The position numbers and the translations under genes are program-made. Of a stretch of 64,000 nucleotides of DNA, positions 13,001 to 24,000 are shown one piece after another. The DNA is taken from positions 992,001 through 1,056,000 of the forward strand of contig JACATO010000334.1 of assembly GCA_018389105.1 (NCBI GenBank), in the 5' to 3' direction. The stretch's first letter is position 1; each line of letters opens with the position of its first letter. The stretch is from Nautilus pompilius (Eukaryota; Mollusca; Cephalopoda; Nautilida; Nautilidae). Under the pieces are notes generated by a model. It saw only the letters and a list, made by a program, of their open reading frames with translations, was not told the DNA's origin and did no database searches.

Positions 13001-16000
13001 GATTCCAATTATAATTGGGGTATTTGACATCACCCGTAATATTCATGTATTGTTGTTTTTTTTTCTTTCAATTTTTTAGCTCTATATCTGGTCTCTGAAA
13101 GACAATGACCTGTCAGGAGTGGCCTTTATCGATACCCACATCTACATCCACAGTCTGTGCACTTTGAAGAACCTCATCCTCGCAGGAGATTTGTTAAAGA
13201 GCGTTACCGTTTACAGATACCAAGAAGACCTGAAAGTGCTTTCTCTTGTCAGCAGGGTAAGTCATAACAGCCATTTTTTCCCCACGTGACTACCTGCCCA
13301 GGGTGCCTAACAAGCATGGTGGCCTGCACAGATACAACAGTACAAAGAGCAAGTGAAACTAGTTAAAAAAATAGTGTGACTGCCACATTTGCTTATGTTC
13401 TGCTTTCTGGAATTCTGTAATATGGTAATTAAATGTTACTGTCTAACATCAGCATGGCTGACAAGTATGAAAGGTTAATTAAAGTTTCCATTACCTCATA
13501 ATTTCCATTTTTGAAATGCCTGATCATATGATATTCTTGAAGACTGAGTTAGGAGCATTGTCTTATTTTGTTTTTCAGGATATCAAGCCACAGGAGGTGT
13601 ACACTGTTGACTTCATGGTAGACAATGCTTCCCTTTATTTTATTGGTTAGTATCTATATGGTTTAACTTGGCTCTGGAGATATAAAATTAAACAGCTATA
13701 GTAGGAGCTGACCTGTACTGGGGAAGGAGGATAAGTTAGATTTTTTTATGCCTCCACTTATCACTGCAGGAACTCAAAAAAAAAAAAAACCCAGTGGAGC
13801 TTTTCTATTTTCTATTAAGTTAAAGCAGCAGATTAAGTTAGCATCACATATCATGATCATTATTCTGTATACCACATCAGTTACCACCTTACACATATTA
13901 CTGGTTATTATTTGTGCTGAGTTGACTGTATATTAGTGTGCTTGGAGCAATACAAATTTATTAGAGGGGCTCATGTTAGAGGGAGGTACTGTGTCGTAGT
14001 TCCTATGGCGCATCCTGTGTGGAGTAATACAGATTTGAAAGGTGCAAATGGTAGTCCAGGTGGTATACAGAGGGCTAATAAATCAGATTTCAGTAAATAC
14101 TCATAACGATTTAGAAACTAATAGAATTTTGCATTCTTGTTGAATATATCTAAGTTATAAAAACTATTTCTCTTCCTCCTGCTTTATATAAATCAAAAAA
14201 TCTAAAATTATTTAAAATTTTTTTTACATTTGTATGATCTTGGCTGACTCTTTTTTATCTTTGTTCATCTTTTCAGTCACAGACAGACTTAAAAATGTAC
14301 TGGTTTACACCTATCAACCTGAAGGTGAGTTCTGTGTTCACTTTATGCTTATGCCGCCTTCCTTCCTTCCTTTTTTTAAATTTTAATCTTACATATTTTC
14401 ATGGCTGACTCCTAGAATCTTATTTGAATTACACTTTTTGGAGGAATTCTTGTTTTTTCCAGCAAGGGAAACACTTGGTGGTCAGAAACTTCTTCGACGT
14501 GCTGACATCAGCATTGGTTCACATGTTCACAGCATGTTTCGTGTTCGCTGCAAACTGTCAGATCCATCAACAGACAGGAAGATGTTAAGTGTGGCAGAGA
14601 AACGCCATATAAACTACTTTGGTGAGTTTTCAATGCTTAAAACACAAGTCCTGCCAGTATGAACTGCTACTGTGACTTGTCAGAATATTTATCATCAGTC
14701 GAGTCATAGAGAACAAGCCCTTACCACCTGACAAAAGCATTAATTGGAAAAACAATTAATTTCCCTTCTACAGTATACTGTGGCTAAGATTTCCTGAATC
14801 CATTATCCATTGCAGATTTGTATTATCATGTACAAAATATGACTGGAAGACAGTAATTTAAATTTAACAATAGTGGCACTAAGCTGTTTGATTGTTGTAG
14901 TTCTGTATATGCATATCATCACTAACCCAGAGTTTAAAGTTCCTCTTTGTATATACACTCACAATTCAACATAAATAAAGCTCCTCCAGATTTTCCATAA
15001 ACAAATTTCCTGCAGGACTTTTGTATAATCTAAAGTGTGACCTAATGCAATAAGTTACTGATATTTTTGGGAAACATGATTAAATGATATTTGGTTATTT
15101 CCAGTTCTATACATTACTTTATAAAATGATATAGAAAAGTAAAATATGGCTATTGAAAATAGTATCTTTGTAATGTGCATGGTGTTGTATGCATCATTAG
15201 TATTTTACATTGAAAATGCTACTATGTTTGAAACATTGATCATGATATTTAATGTCAATTTAGGGTATAACTACTACTATGGATGATTTACAAGACATTG
15301 AATACATATCTGTGGTACTCTTTGCCATTTCTTGATTTGAGCCTGGGCCATTTCATCAGTATTCTGAACAGGATATTTTTCCTCTTCACACTATGCCCAA
15401 TTTGATACCATAGATGCTCTGTTGGGCTCATATCAGGCCAAAAGCAAGGGATTGTGTTATCCAGGAAATATTGCAGCTGCAAGGTGAGGACTGGCATTGT
15501 TATCAATGAATACTGGGTAGTAGCAAGCCAGTGATTGTCATTTAGGATTCCAGGAAGGTTAGCAAGTCCCAACAAGGTTTTCTTGATTGTAAACAAATTC
15601 TGTGCTACCAAACTTTCATTCAACCATTGAGACAATGTAAGAGAAACCATTTTTAGGTCACCAAATTAATAGCTAGCTTATTTCTATCTGACAGTCTTGG
15701 ACATTTGACAGGCCAGTGGTAACCAATGTCTTCAGCACCCTATTCTGGTGGGGTTGGTTCTCTAGAGGTTCCTTGGGTTCATGGCATTAATGAGGTGATT
15801 GTGACACATTTCACAAATAATTTCTACATTTTCTCTAGAAGTCATTTTAAAGGAACATCTACTGTGTTCTTTGCATTCCCTGAGCTTCTGTAGCATCTCC
15901 ATGCCATGCTTGTATACAGTGGAAATTTTAGATATGCCAGCCCCTTTGTGCATGTGTGATCTAAATGTGACAAACACACAAGACCTGTATGAGTGCAAAC

Positions 16001-17843
16001 AACAAAAAGCTTAGACATAATTCTGTCTGTTCATTTGTGGAAATGCTCTATTACTGTATCATTTTACTTTTGTTTGATATGGAGGAAAATCTGCTTGTAT
16101 ATGCATGTGCAAACGTACAATGTAAACTTTTAAGATTTAAATTATTTATGATAAGAAATATCTACTATGAAATTAGTTTGTACATATGTTAAGAGTTTTT
16201 CTTAAGCATTCACATTGGGCTATTTACTGTTTTCAAAACTACTGCAGACTGTAGAAACTTTTTCTGTCTATCATTCAACTGTTATTGCTCTTGAAATGTT
16301 TAGTAGTAGTTATGCTGCTGTTTGATCGTGTCAGGCTTTTTATTTTTTGTATTAATCGATATCTGTTAGCTTTGTTAACCAAAGAGGTTCCTCCTCCCAT
16401 TACAGTCACATTAGATGGGAGCTTATGTTATCTGATGCCAGTGTCTGAGAAGGTCTATAGACGGCTGCTTATGTTGCAAAATGCAATGGTCACCCACATT
16501 CCTCACGCTGCAGGCTTGAACCCCAAAGCCTACAGGTACGTGCAAGATGTTTCTTTCTCGACAGGCTACTGATTACCGATTTCTCGTAATTTCCACATAT
16601 CAGTAGTATTGAGGACTGTATCTCATCATGAACACAAGAGTAAAATTTAATTAGAAATATTTCAAATTACAAACTTTGAATTCTTATTCTTCAATTTTGC
16701 TACATTTCTTATATATACTGTATTTTGTAAATAACAATTATAATACTTAGTTTGATATTTATGTTATATCACCCCCTTCGTCTATTAGGGCCATCAGAAG
16801 TACAAGTCCAGATCTGGTGAATGCACATAAGAACATTCTTGATGGAGAGTTGCTGTGGAAATATACAAATATGAGTGTGATTGAGAAAACTGAAGTGGCC
16901 AGGAGAGTAGGCATAACAATGGACCAGGTGAGTGCATCTTTTCCAACTACCTTTTGTCTGGTAACTCCAGATGCTTTAACAGACATCTTATGGCCTGGTA
17001 ATATTGTAGTTATTCTTCATGGAAAGTTTGCTACTAAACTTTTACTAATTAGATTATTTTCTTCAGTTTTGCTGTTGTTTACCTTATTGATCTCTGAACT
17101 GTTTGTTAATTAGCTCAGTACGAGAGAGAATACACTTTTACAGTTTAGTAAGGATTATTAAAACCTGCAAAGCTGTTGGCTAGCACTGAGATTTATTAGG
17201 CATTGTAATCTCATCTGTCCAAAACTGGTTTTTGTTTACTAGTTTTAAATTAAAATGCTCTTTGACAACCCTCAGCCAATCCGAGCTGTCTTCACTGTTG
17301 CACATCGCTAATGACTTTAATATTTGAAGTTTACCACTGATACCTGGTTAGGTTAGGTTAGCTTGGAGTTCCAGCCATGTGGTATCACAGTGCTTGTTCG
17401 GAAGATTATCCAGCTTCAAATCAACTATCTCATTTTAATAAACATTAATTTATATTTATGGTACTATTTTACTTTAATTGATCATTATCCATCGTGTCTT
17501 AATTCTGTTTGTATACAGTGCTTGATTCTAGATGAGTAGCAGCCTTTTACTTGCCATGATTCACAGACAGCTTTTCATTTGGAGAGTTTAATGTGATTTA
17601 CCTTTGTGTTAGATTTAGTTTGCAATCTTTCTGCCGATGGTATTTATTTTTGCAAAGAGCTTGGGCTGGAAAGGTTTTGTGCCACACAGCACCAGTATTT
17701 CATATAAAGCAGCCATACAAGTTTTGAATCAGTCAGTCCTGAAATTGTTGAGCATGCCTGACCAAAATGTCACACGATTGATTTTGTTATTTTAGATCAT
17801 TGACGACTTAATGGAGATAGACCGGTTAACTTCACACTTCTGA
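1..17843 (+). CDS. CPSF1: CPSF1, cleavage and polyadenylation specificity factor subunit 1 (3' part of gene)
   Basis: CPSF1 is the large scaffold of the nuclear CPSF complex, which recognises AAUAAA and organises 3'-end cleavage. About 845 residues of the C-terminal part can be read (vertebrate CPSF1 is about 1,440 residues). Exons with GT-AG junctions: 1-51 (cut by the window), 184-359, 929-1077, 1383-1434 (uncertain), 1617-1718, 2337-2415, 3372-3481, 4057-4174, 4768-4998, 5453-5605, 5773-5889, 7340-7430, 7567-7651, 7908-8049, 10525-about 10560 (defective end), 11541-11624, 13080-13256, 13579-13645, 14277-14324, 14463-14621, 16406-16535, 16789-16927, 17796-17843. Hallmarks include [55 protein letters not shown] and the C-terminal [13 protein letters not shown] followed by TGA. 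The order and most phases agree with vertebrate CPSF1. Two junctions do not, at 1077/1383 and after 10560. Confidence 0.95.
1383..1718 (+). CDS. CPSF1: CPSF1 acidic-linker exons
   Basis: Two small exons encode the acidic low-complexity linker of CPSF1. The second (1617-1718) reads [14 protein letters not shown], the counterpart of the vertebrate EEEMLYGDS segment, and ends in an AG|gtaggt donor. The first (1383-1434) is open only in the frame giving [17 protein letters not shown]. With a weak AG|gtccta donor it joins the second exon in phase. A stronger-looking gtgagt donor at 1406 would not keep the frame. The upstream exon ends in phase 2 at 1077, whereas this exon needs phase 1, so a micro-exon, a different donor or a one-base error lies between them. 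Confidence 0.6.
3485..3945 (+). other. CpG-rich block inside a CPSF1 intron, possible insertion
   Basis: This part of the intron between exons 3372-3481 and 4057-4174 has clearly more CpG and GC than the neighbouring CPSF1 introns. It contains a C-run/G-run palindrome near 3820 and a 97-codon open frame (3654-3947) with no recognisable domain. I see no terminal repeats or target-site duplication. The simplest reading is a young insertion not yet CpG-depleted, or a retained regulatory segment. Confidence 0.3.
5951..5962 (+). promoter_or_regulatory. YY1-type motif in a CPSF1 intron
   Basis: CAAGATGGCGGC is a full match to the known YY1 core AAGATGGCGGC, which normally sits near the start sites of housekeeping genes. 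It lies just downstream of exon 5773-5889 in otherwise CpG-poor intron. Binding is not shown by sequence alone. Confidence 0.35.
7059..7091. repeat. (TA)n microsatellite
   Basis: An uninterrupted TA dinucleotide run of about 33 bases in a CPSF1 intron. Confidence 0.95.
8285..9765 (-). mobile_element. Tc1-like DNA transposon, decayed, with long inverted arms
   Basis: Read on the minus strand from an ATG at 9535, the sequence gives a Tc1 transposase start ([14 protein letters not shown]), a helix-turn-helix-like region, and then around 8750-8900 the pieces FQHDNDPKH and PAQNPDLNP, which are the DDE-domain landmarks of the Tc1 family. Several stops and frameshifts make it a fossil. The flanks form long imperfect inverted arms (about 8350-8490 against 9635-9765) sharing GCAATTTC-TGTTCT and TATGCAT segments. 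It lies in the CPSF1 intron between exons 7908-8049 and 10525, antisense to the gene. Confidence 0.85.
9790..10265. repeat. GC-rich repeat-like block abutting the Tc1 fossil, possible LTR-like element
   Basis: About 475 bases of GC-rich sequence sit in AT-rich intron, directly after the right arm of the Tc1 fossil. They include CTTTTAAGGCGG, a TATA-like box followed by a GC-rich stretch as in some LTR promoters. An open frame (9979-10269) shows no recognisable domain. I found no clear TG...CA ends or duplication, so the class is open. Confidence 0.35.
10525..10610 (+). CDS. CPSF1: CPSF1 exon with in-frame stop and nearby AATAAA
   Basis: After a good acceptor (tcttccacag) the frame continues the preceding exon and reads [12 protein letters not shown], a nearly invariant CPSF1 segment. 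The family then has about 11 more residues (PGQPLTKNKFK in vertebrates, from memory) before the YEKEQKGPV exon that starts at 11541. Here the frame reaches TAA three codons after VVPE, no GT donor follows in a suitable place, and AATAAATAAA lies about 40 bases further on. Possible explanations are a sequence error, a missed micro-exon, a donor at GAA|gttgtt with the remainder elsewhere, or a real alternative terminal exon. Confidence 0.6.
15285..15998 (-). mobile_element. Tc1/mariner-like transposase fossil
   Basis: On the minus strand the C-terminal part reads [15 protein letters not shown], the decayed form of the Tc1 WPxxSPDLNPIEHLWD block. It is followed by a basic region matching the end of the catalytic domain. 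The upstream frame (15762-15998) resembles the N-terminal part but is out of phase and broken. It lies in the CPSF1 intron between 14621 and 16406, antisense to the gene. Confidence 0.75.
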
Positions 17844-20703
17844 GGAGGGAGGCACCACTGCTTGAGCATTTCCATTTTAGCAGCACTGACAGGAAACCCG
17901 CCGTAGATGCCAGGCTGCTAAGCCTTGGTCATACTTTATTTTTATACAGCCTGAATTACTGCATCTTTCAAGACTCGGACAGGTTTAGTTACAACTCACC
18001 TTGTTGGACCACATCTGATTGCCCGATAACACCTCATGAATGGTGGTCATTTTGAAAGCATGACAACGTAGATTTTATTTAAAATTAAACCACCTGTTAA
18101 GTCTGACAGGGTTAGAACCTACAAGACTAAGTTTGGTATGTTTGTTGTCTTTCTTTTTTTTTTTTAGTTGCTTTTTTGTTTATTGGCCAGTAAGTAATAT
18201 AACAATGAAATAATTAGTTTTAAAAAGGCTTACAAAAAAAAGGTACTTTTAGTGGCAAAACCTGTGACCATCACTCTAAAAGAAAATCCTATCTATTAGT
18301 CATTTCTGATACAAAATGAGTAATTAATCAAATGGGTGGACCATATAGAACAAACTTGTGTTATGTAAAAATAGATTGCCCACCTTTAAGAAAGGCTTCC
18401 ATGTTCTCCTGCTTGGTTGATTCCCTTGCAGAGGATGCAGGCAGTTATTTTGTTTCATAAGAAACATTTTGAGAATCCTCAATTCCTTTTTTTTTTTTTG
18501 TATACTGGTGACCCCTAAGCTTGTGGTGATCAGCTCTAAAGCAAAAAAAAAAAAGAATGTAATATACATATAAATTTTGTGGTAATTAAGATTGACTGAC
18601 TGTTCACACTACACAACTATTTGGAAGGATTTATGAGAAATTACACTTTTTTTATAGCCATTAATAACTACAGACTAAATGATTTAATTTCCTACTAAAT
18701 TAGCTTTTAATTGACCAATAAACCAATGATATCTATATTTGATAAGCAATATAAGGCTCTAAATACTGTATGACACAAATCAACACTTTGTCATCATTCT
18801 GCATTCTATAGTAAACATGTGAACATTAATGACAGGACTATGCTTATAACAAAAATTGGATCTACTTAAGGTTAACTGGAACCAGAGCATGTCTCAATTT
18901 TCAAGAAATAGCTTGGTTAAAATTGTCTGATAATTTATACTTCAACACTAGATGAAATTTTATACATCTGGAAGTTCTGCTGGCCAATGAAAATTGTAGT
19001 TTTATATGAGGAACTTGTGGGAGAGATTACAATGAAAGAGTTTGTTTGTTATAAGTTTTACCCATTTGATGGCACAGTCTCTGTTGTTAAACTAAAGAAC
19101 TCACTCAAAAGGTTATTTGCTTGCTTGCTAAGTACAGTAAATTGTAATTATTTGTAAATTGAAGTTTAACCTCATAGTTATATACTGAAATATCGTACAA
19201 GTTAAATAGTAATTGCTGTTAGGGAAAAACTGTGCCAATGATTGATATGTAAACATCAGTCACGTATAGATGGTTTAGGAAAGTCGTTTTTCTAGTTTCT
19301 TTTTTTTTTCTTTCTTTTTAATATTAGTTGTAATCATTGAGAGAGAGTAGCTGTGTTTTGGTTAAATGAATAACTAGGAATACTTATGTTTACAGATTGT
19401 TGAAGAGTTGGATACTTTCTTTAAATGTTTCACAACACTTGGATATTTTGCATCAGAACTGAGGGGGCACAGATGTTGGTTAAAGGTAGTAATGACAGTG
19501 TTGTAAGGACAAATGATCTCATCATTCACTTGGCAAGAGTACATAACAGATTTCCAGAACTCAGATTGTCTGTCTGTTCACCATATCGCCTATTTAGCAA
19601 AAGTTACTTTGTTCACTTTTTGTTTATCTACACTAACTTGTATAATCATGTAGTAAAGTACTGCAAAACGTTTTTAAAAAATTAGTTTTACCACAGTGAA
19701 TGATTAATTATTACTTGGTAATGGATTTTTTTTTCCTTTTTTGCCTCAGTTATAACTTAGTTTAGCTTCTTTCTTTCTCTCTTTTTAACAATCCAAGGTA
19801 GAAGCACAGCTACAATTTGAATAGTTAGCCTATGAGCTTCCAATGCACTTTCGCTCATTCATTGGAAGAGCTCAGAAATGCTTCTCCAAAGTATAGAAGC
19901 CATTTCAGCTTATGATGAACTCAGTTGTTATCAGTTTACAGGATTTTATTTTAATAAAACACAACATGAACTGAACTGATAATTTGAAGACAGACCCAAT
20001 CTGTGGGAATCACTTGTTTTGTCTTAACAGGTTTTTAATTTAAAAAATCACATTTTCATTCATTTACAATGGAAGATATTAATATCATCCGTTATTTGGC
20101 TGAGTTCAAACATTGGACATTTAATATACTGTACAGCTTTACAAGATAAGCTGGGCCAGGGATGACCATTTTGTGGGCTCAGAACTGCATATAGGTTCGA
20201 CTATGTTATCATCAACCAGTTCATTCAAATATATTAAATTTGTCATTCCTTCAGCCTTTGTAATTTTTAAAAAAATGTACATGGTTTTAAAAAAATAAAT
20301 ACATGAATTTTAAGTTCACGTTCTTGTCTCTCTTTCTTCCTGTGGTCAATCTATATTCTGTTGTTTGTTGTTTTTTTTTTTAATTTAGGGAGGAAAAATC
20401 AAATTGGTCACCAACTGCTTTTGTAAATTGTGTTAATTTTTTTTGGTTTACACTTGTACAGTAATTATACTTGTGTGGCAAAGAAACAGTGGTGATAATT
20501 CTAAGTGTTTCTACCTTCTAAGTAAAAACTCGTCCAACATTTCCAGGTATGTATCAGGACAGACAAATTTTATGATAAAACCATTTTTTCAGCTGTTAGA
20601 ATTTATTTGTTCCCTGTCACAAACAATTACTCTCTGGTAACTAAGACATTTTTGGGAATATTAATTAAATGACACACACAGACTAACTGCCAAAACCAAT
20701 GGT
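17844..20703. other. CPSF1 3' UTR and CPSF1-NUDT19 intergenic DNA
   Basis: AT-rich, CpG-poor sequence between two convergent genes. Apart from the poly(A) signals the only coding-like trace is at about 19395-19600, reading GSNDSVVRTNDLIIHLARV and then FPELRLSVCSPY. This faintly resembles the GTND/LxxxFP pattern of SGNH hydrolases found in some retroelements. It has stops in the adjoining frames and is at best a relic. Confidence 0.4.
18084..18089 (+). terminator. CPSF1: Probable CPSF1 poly(A) signal ATTAAA
   Basis: ATTAAA lies about 240 bases after the CPSF1 stop codon, and a GT/T-rich stretch follows at about 18131-18165, as expected of a downstream element. An alternative AATAAA lies near 18717. 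Transcript ends are needed to choose. Confidence 0.5.
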
Positions 20704-20714
20704 TTTATTTTATT
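20704..20714 (-). terminator. NUDT19: Probable NUDT19 poly(A) signal
   Basis: On the minus strand overlapping AATAAAATAAA lies about 360 bases downstream of the NUDT19 stop codon. It is a strong signal at a normal 3' UTR distance. Confidence 0.5.
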
Positions 20715-21072
20715 TTTGTTGAAATCTCAGCCTAGTTTATTTTTTTATCTTTAATTTAGCATGTATCAGTATATAAAGCTGCCAGTAATAATGCTGGTTA
20801 ACCCTACCGGCTGTTGAGCAGGACTCATTATGACATATTTTCCATTCTTTTTACCCATTTCACTGCAAATTGACAAACTTTCTGTGCTTATGCGTATAGA
20901 GAATCAACAGCAGTGATGCCATTTTTCAGAAGAAAGTACTAAAGCATTTTACTAAATAAACACTCCAGCTATGGCCCTTGAATAAATTCAAACTCACTAA
21001 TTTCTTGTGAATATCCTAATCATAGTTGCTTATTTTTCAGAGAAACTAATTTTTAAAAAGTTTTAAAATCCT

Positions 21073-24000
21073 TTAAAGCATGGCTTTTATACCAAGTAAT
21101 GAGGCTAGATCTGTTACAGGAGCTAGGTGACCTGCTGATACAGGAATACTGCATGCAATATTCATGGTGCCATCCTTACTTAATGTAAATCTGTGTAGAT
21201 ATTTGCTCATGGCCTCTTGTTCAGCTCTAGCATATGGCAGAGAGATTACATTAACATTTCCTTCCAAATCTGGTTCTTTGGGATATAAATCATCTCCTGC
21301 AAAATGAGGGTAAAAAAAAGCTATATACATATAGTGATCCATTGTAATAATTTGGAAACCTGTTATTACAATGTTAGTTGTGGAAAACAGCAAATAAAGA
21401 TAAGTAATAACGTGAAATTTGATCAAGCCACTTTTTTCAGGTTACCTCTCTACCTGTTTCACATTGAATCAGTAAGATTTTGTACCATGCTTTGAACCAG
21501 GTTTTCCCATATCCATGTAAGAGCTTTCTTTTTCCTTCATATTATTTGGATATAGACAGGTTGCTTTCAGTTGACAAACCAGATGCTTGACTAAATTCAT
21601 ATTAAAGCTTTGCTTACTCAGGGAAGAAGTTGATTTTTCTTCCAGGCTGGTCACATGAGTGTATCGTGTAGCACCATCCTCTTTGAAGAATACGGGCATA
21701 GATTCTCAGTAAGCCTTGTTGATACACTGGTAGATTTTTAAGAATGGTAGTGTAAACCAGTCTTCTCAAGAAACCATTTGTCTTTTCACCATGCCAAGTT
21801 ATAGCCCACACCATGACATTCCTCCCTCCCTCCAGACATGACTTTCTGAAACCCAGCTGAAGATGAGCATAATGCAGTTTCAAAGAACATTTGAATTGAT
21901 CAGTATTGACACCTGCCCTGAACATGTCTGATGGAACTGATCAGTTAAAAATGTTCTGCTGGCTATGTAATGCTAGAGTGGTGATACTCTGTTATCTGAC
22001 CACTGCTCAGGCCAACAGGATGCTGCAAATTGTTTAGTAAATGATGGCATCCTTTACTCATCCACCCAACTGTAACTTATAAAAATAACATCTTTAATGC
22101 TTGCTTTTTATAAAGATTTTTTATATACATTACAGAATGATTCTTAGATAAAATGTTGTTGCATGTACTAAAATCACCATCCTGGCCACTTGTTCTGGGT
22201 TTGATTTTCTATATCTAAGGTTTGCAGAGTCTTGAATAGTCATTGAATTTCCTTATCTATTCATTACCCAGAATATAATTGATGGAAAAACTGATTGTTA
22301 AAACAATCACTAAGTAACTATAAATCTAGCGTGTTCCTACAGCCCTGCTTTTATACCAGGTAATTATTGCAGAGGGGCCTTCCATGTGCAATTTTCTCTA
22401 AGGTTAATTATTTTCACTCACCTGCTATTGCATTATGGTTATTCTTTCTAACAAAGCAGTCAGAACAGTTTCCATATCCCCTGTTGACCTCAACCTCTCA
22501 TAGCTGATGCACAGACCATAGCTTGGTGGAGATGGGCACATGATGCTATAAATTAGAGCCAGCAAAGTGGCCAGTGCTCTGACTTTAACCAACCTAAAAC
22601 CTAATGGAAGTCTTTATTTTCAGATGAGGAAAAGTAAAAACAGTATCAGCAGTATAGTAGACCAGTTCAAAATAGTTGGATTCTTTTAATGCTGAGTAAA
22701 TGTGTCTTCAATCAGAAGTGGCTGAGCCAACCTGAGTTTTACTGGGTCAGACATATGGCTAGTTCATTCTTTGGTTAAACTTGGTGACTACAATTATGAT
22801 AATTGTTTTATACTGAAAAACTAATAAAGACTAAAAATATTCAAGTAAGAATTGATACTGGGCATGCTGAAATAGCAGCTGTACATTTAAGGAAATCCCT
22901 GCTAATTTCTTACGAGTGTAGTGGAAGGAACTGGGTTTTTACTACAAGATAGTACATTATAAATAGAGAAATCACAAAACACACGTCTAATGTTTAAATT
23001 ACAATTCAGTGTGATTGGATCTAAAAGTTATAAATTTCTGGATTTATGTATTATGATATTCTAATTTTACAATCCTCAAAAAATCTTAGACATCTGATTG
23101 GCCAACCCTGTAGTCCCTTGTATAACTTCATTACATTTCAGAACAGTTTCCAAACACTGGCTATCCTAATGCATTTCTTTTTGGTTTATAAGTACTTTGT
23201 GTATGTGTGTAATATATATGCTGAACAAAATATAAAACTATTTTGTATGACTATTTACAGTTGCCTTGGCCATTGTAAAAAGTATATTCTAAAAGTCTCA
23301 CGACTGTCAGGCAATCCAATAACGACTTACTGGTGGGTAGTGATACTTAGCTGTACAGTTAGGTGACAGACATATGTGGCTGCTGAATTTGGCGTAACAC
23401 AAAATGTTTATCAGCCAGCTTTGGCAAAGGTAGAGAGAAATTGATTTAGTTCAGAAATACTTGACGGGTTGCCACTGCAGTACTGACTGTCATGATAACT
23501 GTTACTTGACCCCTAACTCAATGCAATTGCAGTCTTGGCACACTTTATCCAGAATGAATTGAAGCAGGTCCTGTATCTCAGAGCAGACTGTACAAAATGG
23601 GCTACACTCTGTTGATCTACATACTAGACATCCAGTATTTCACATCACATACCCCTAACGTTAGCACATCAAAGAGCAAGACCTCATTTGTGGAGGATCT
23701 CTGCAGATTAGAGCCAGATTCTCTTTTCTGAATAAATTCAATCTTCACTTTGCTGATGGTTGTTTTCAAGTTAGTAGTGACATTCCAGTTTAAATTGCTA
23801 TGCCACATCACAACAAAAGTGACTGACTCTCTTTATTGGAACTGTTTAGTTCATTACTAACTGGATGAGGTTAGGTCATTAGACCTGTTATAGTGTTTGT
23901 ATAAGTCATGAAAATCAATTCACCCTCATGGACAATACTGCAAAGGCTCATCATTGTACAAGAATGCTTGAAACCATCTAGAGGAGGAAAATATCCAACA

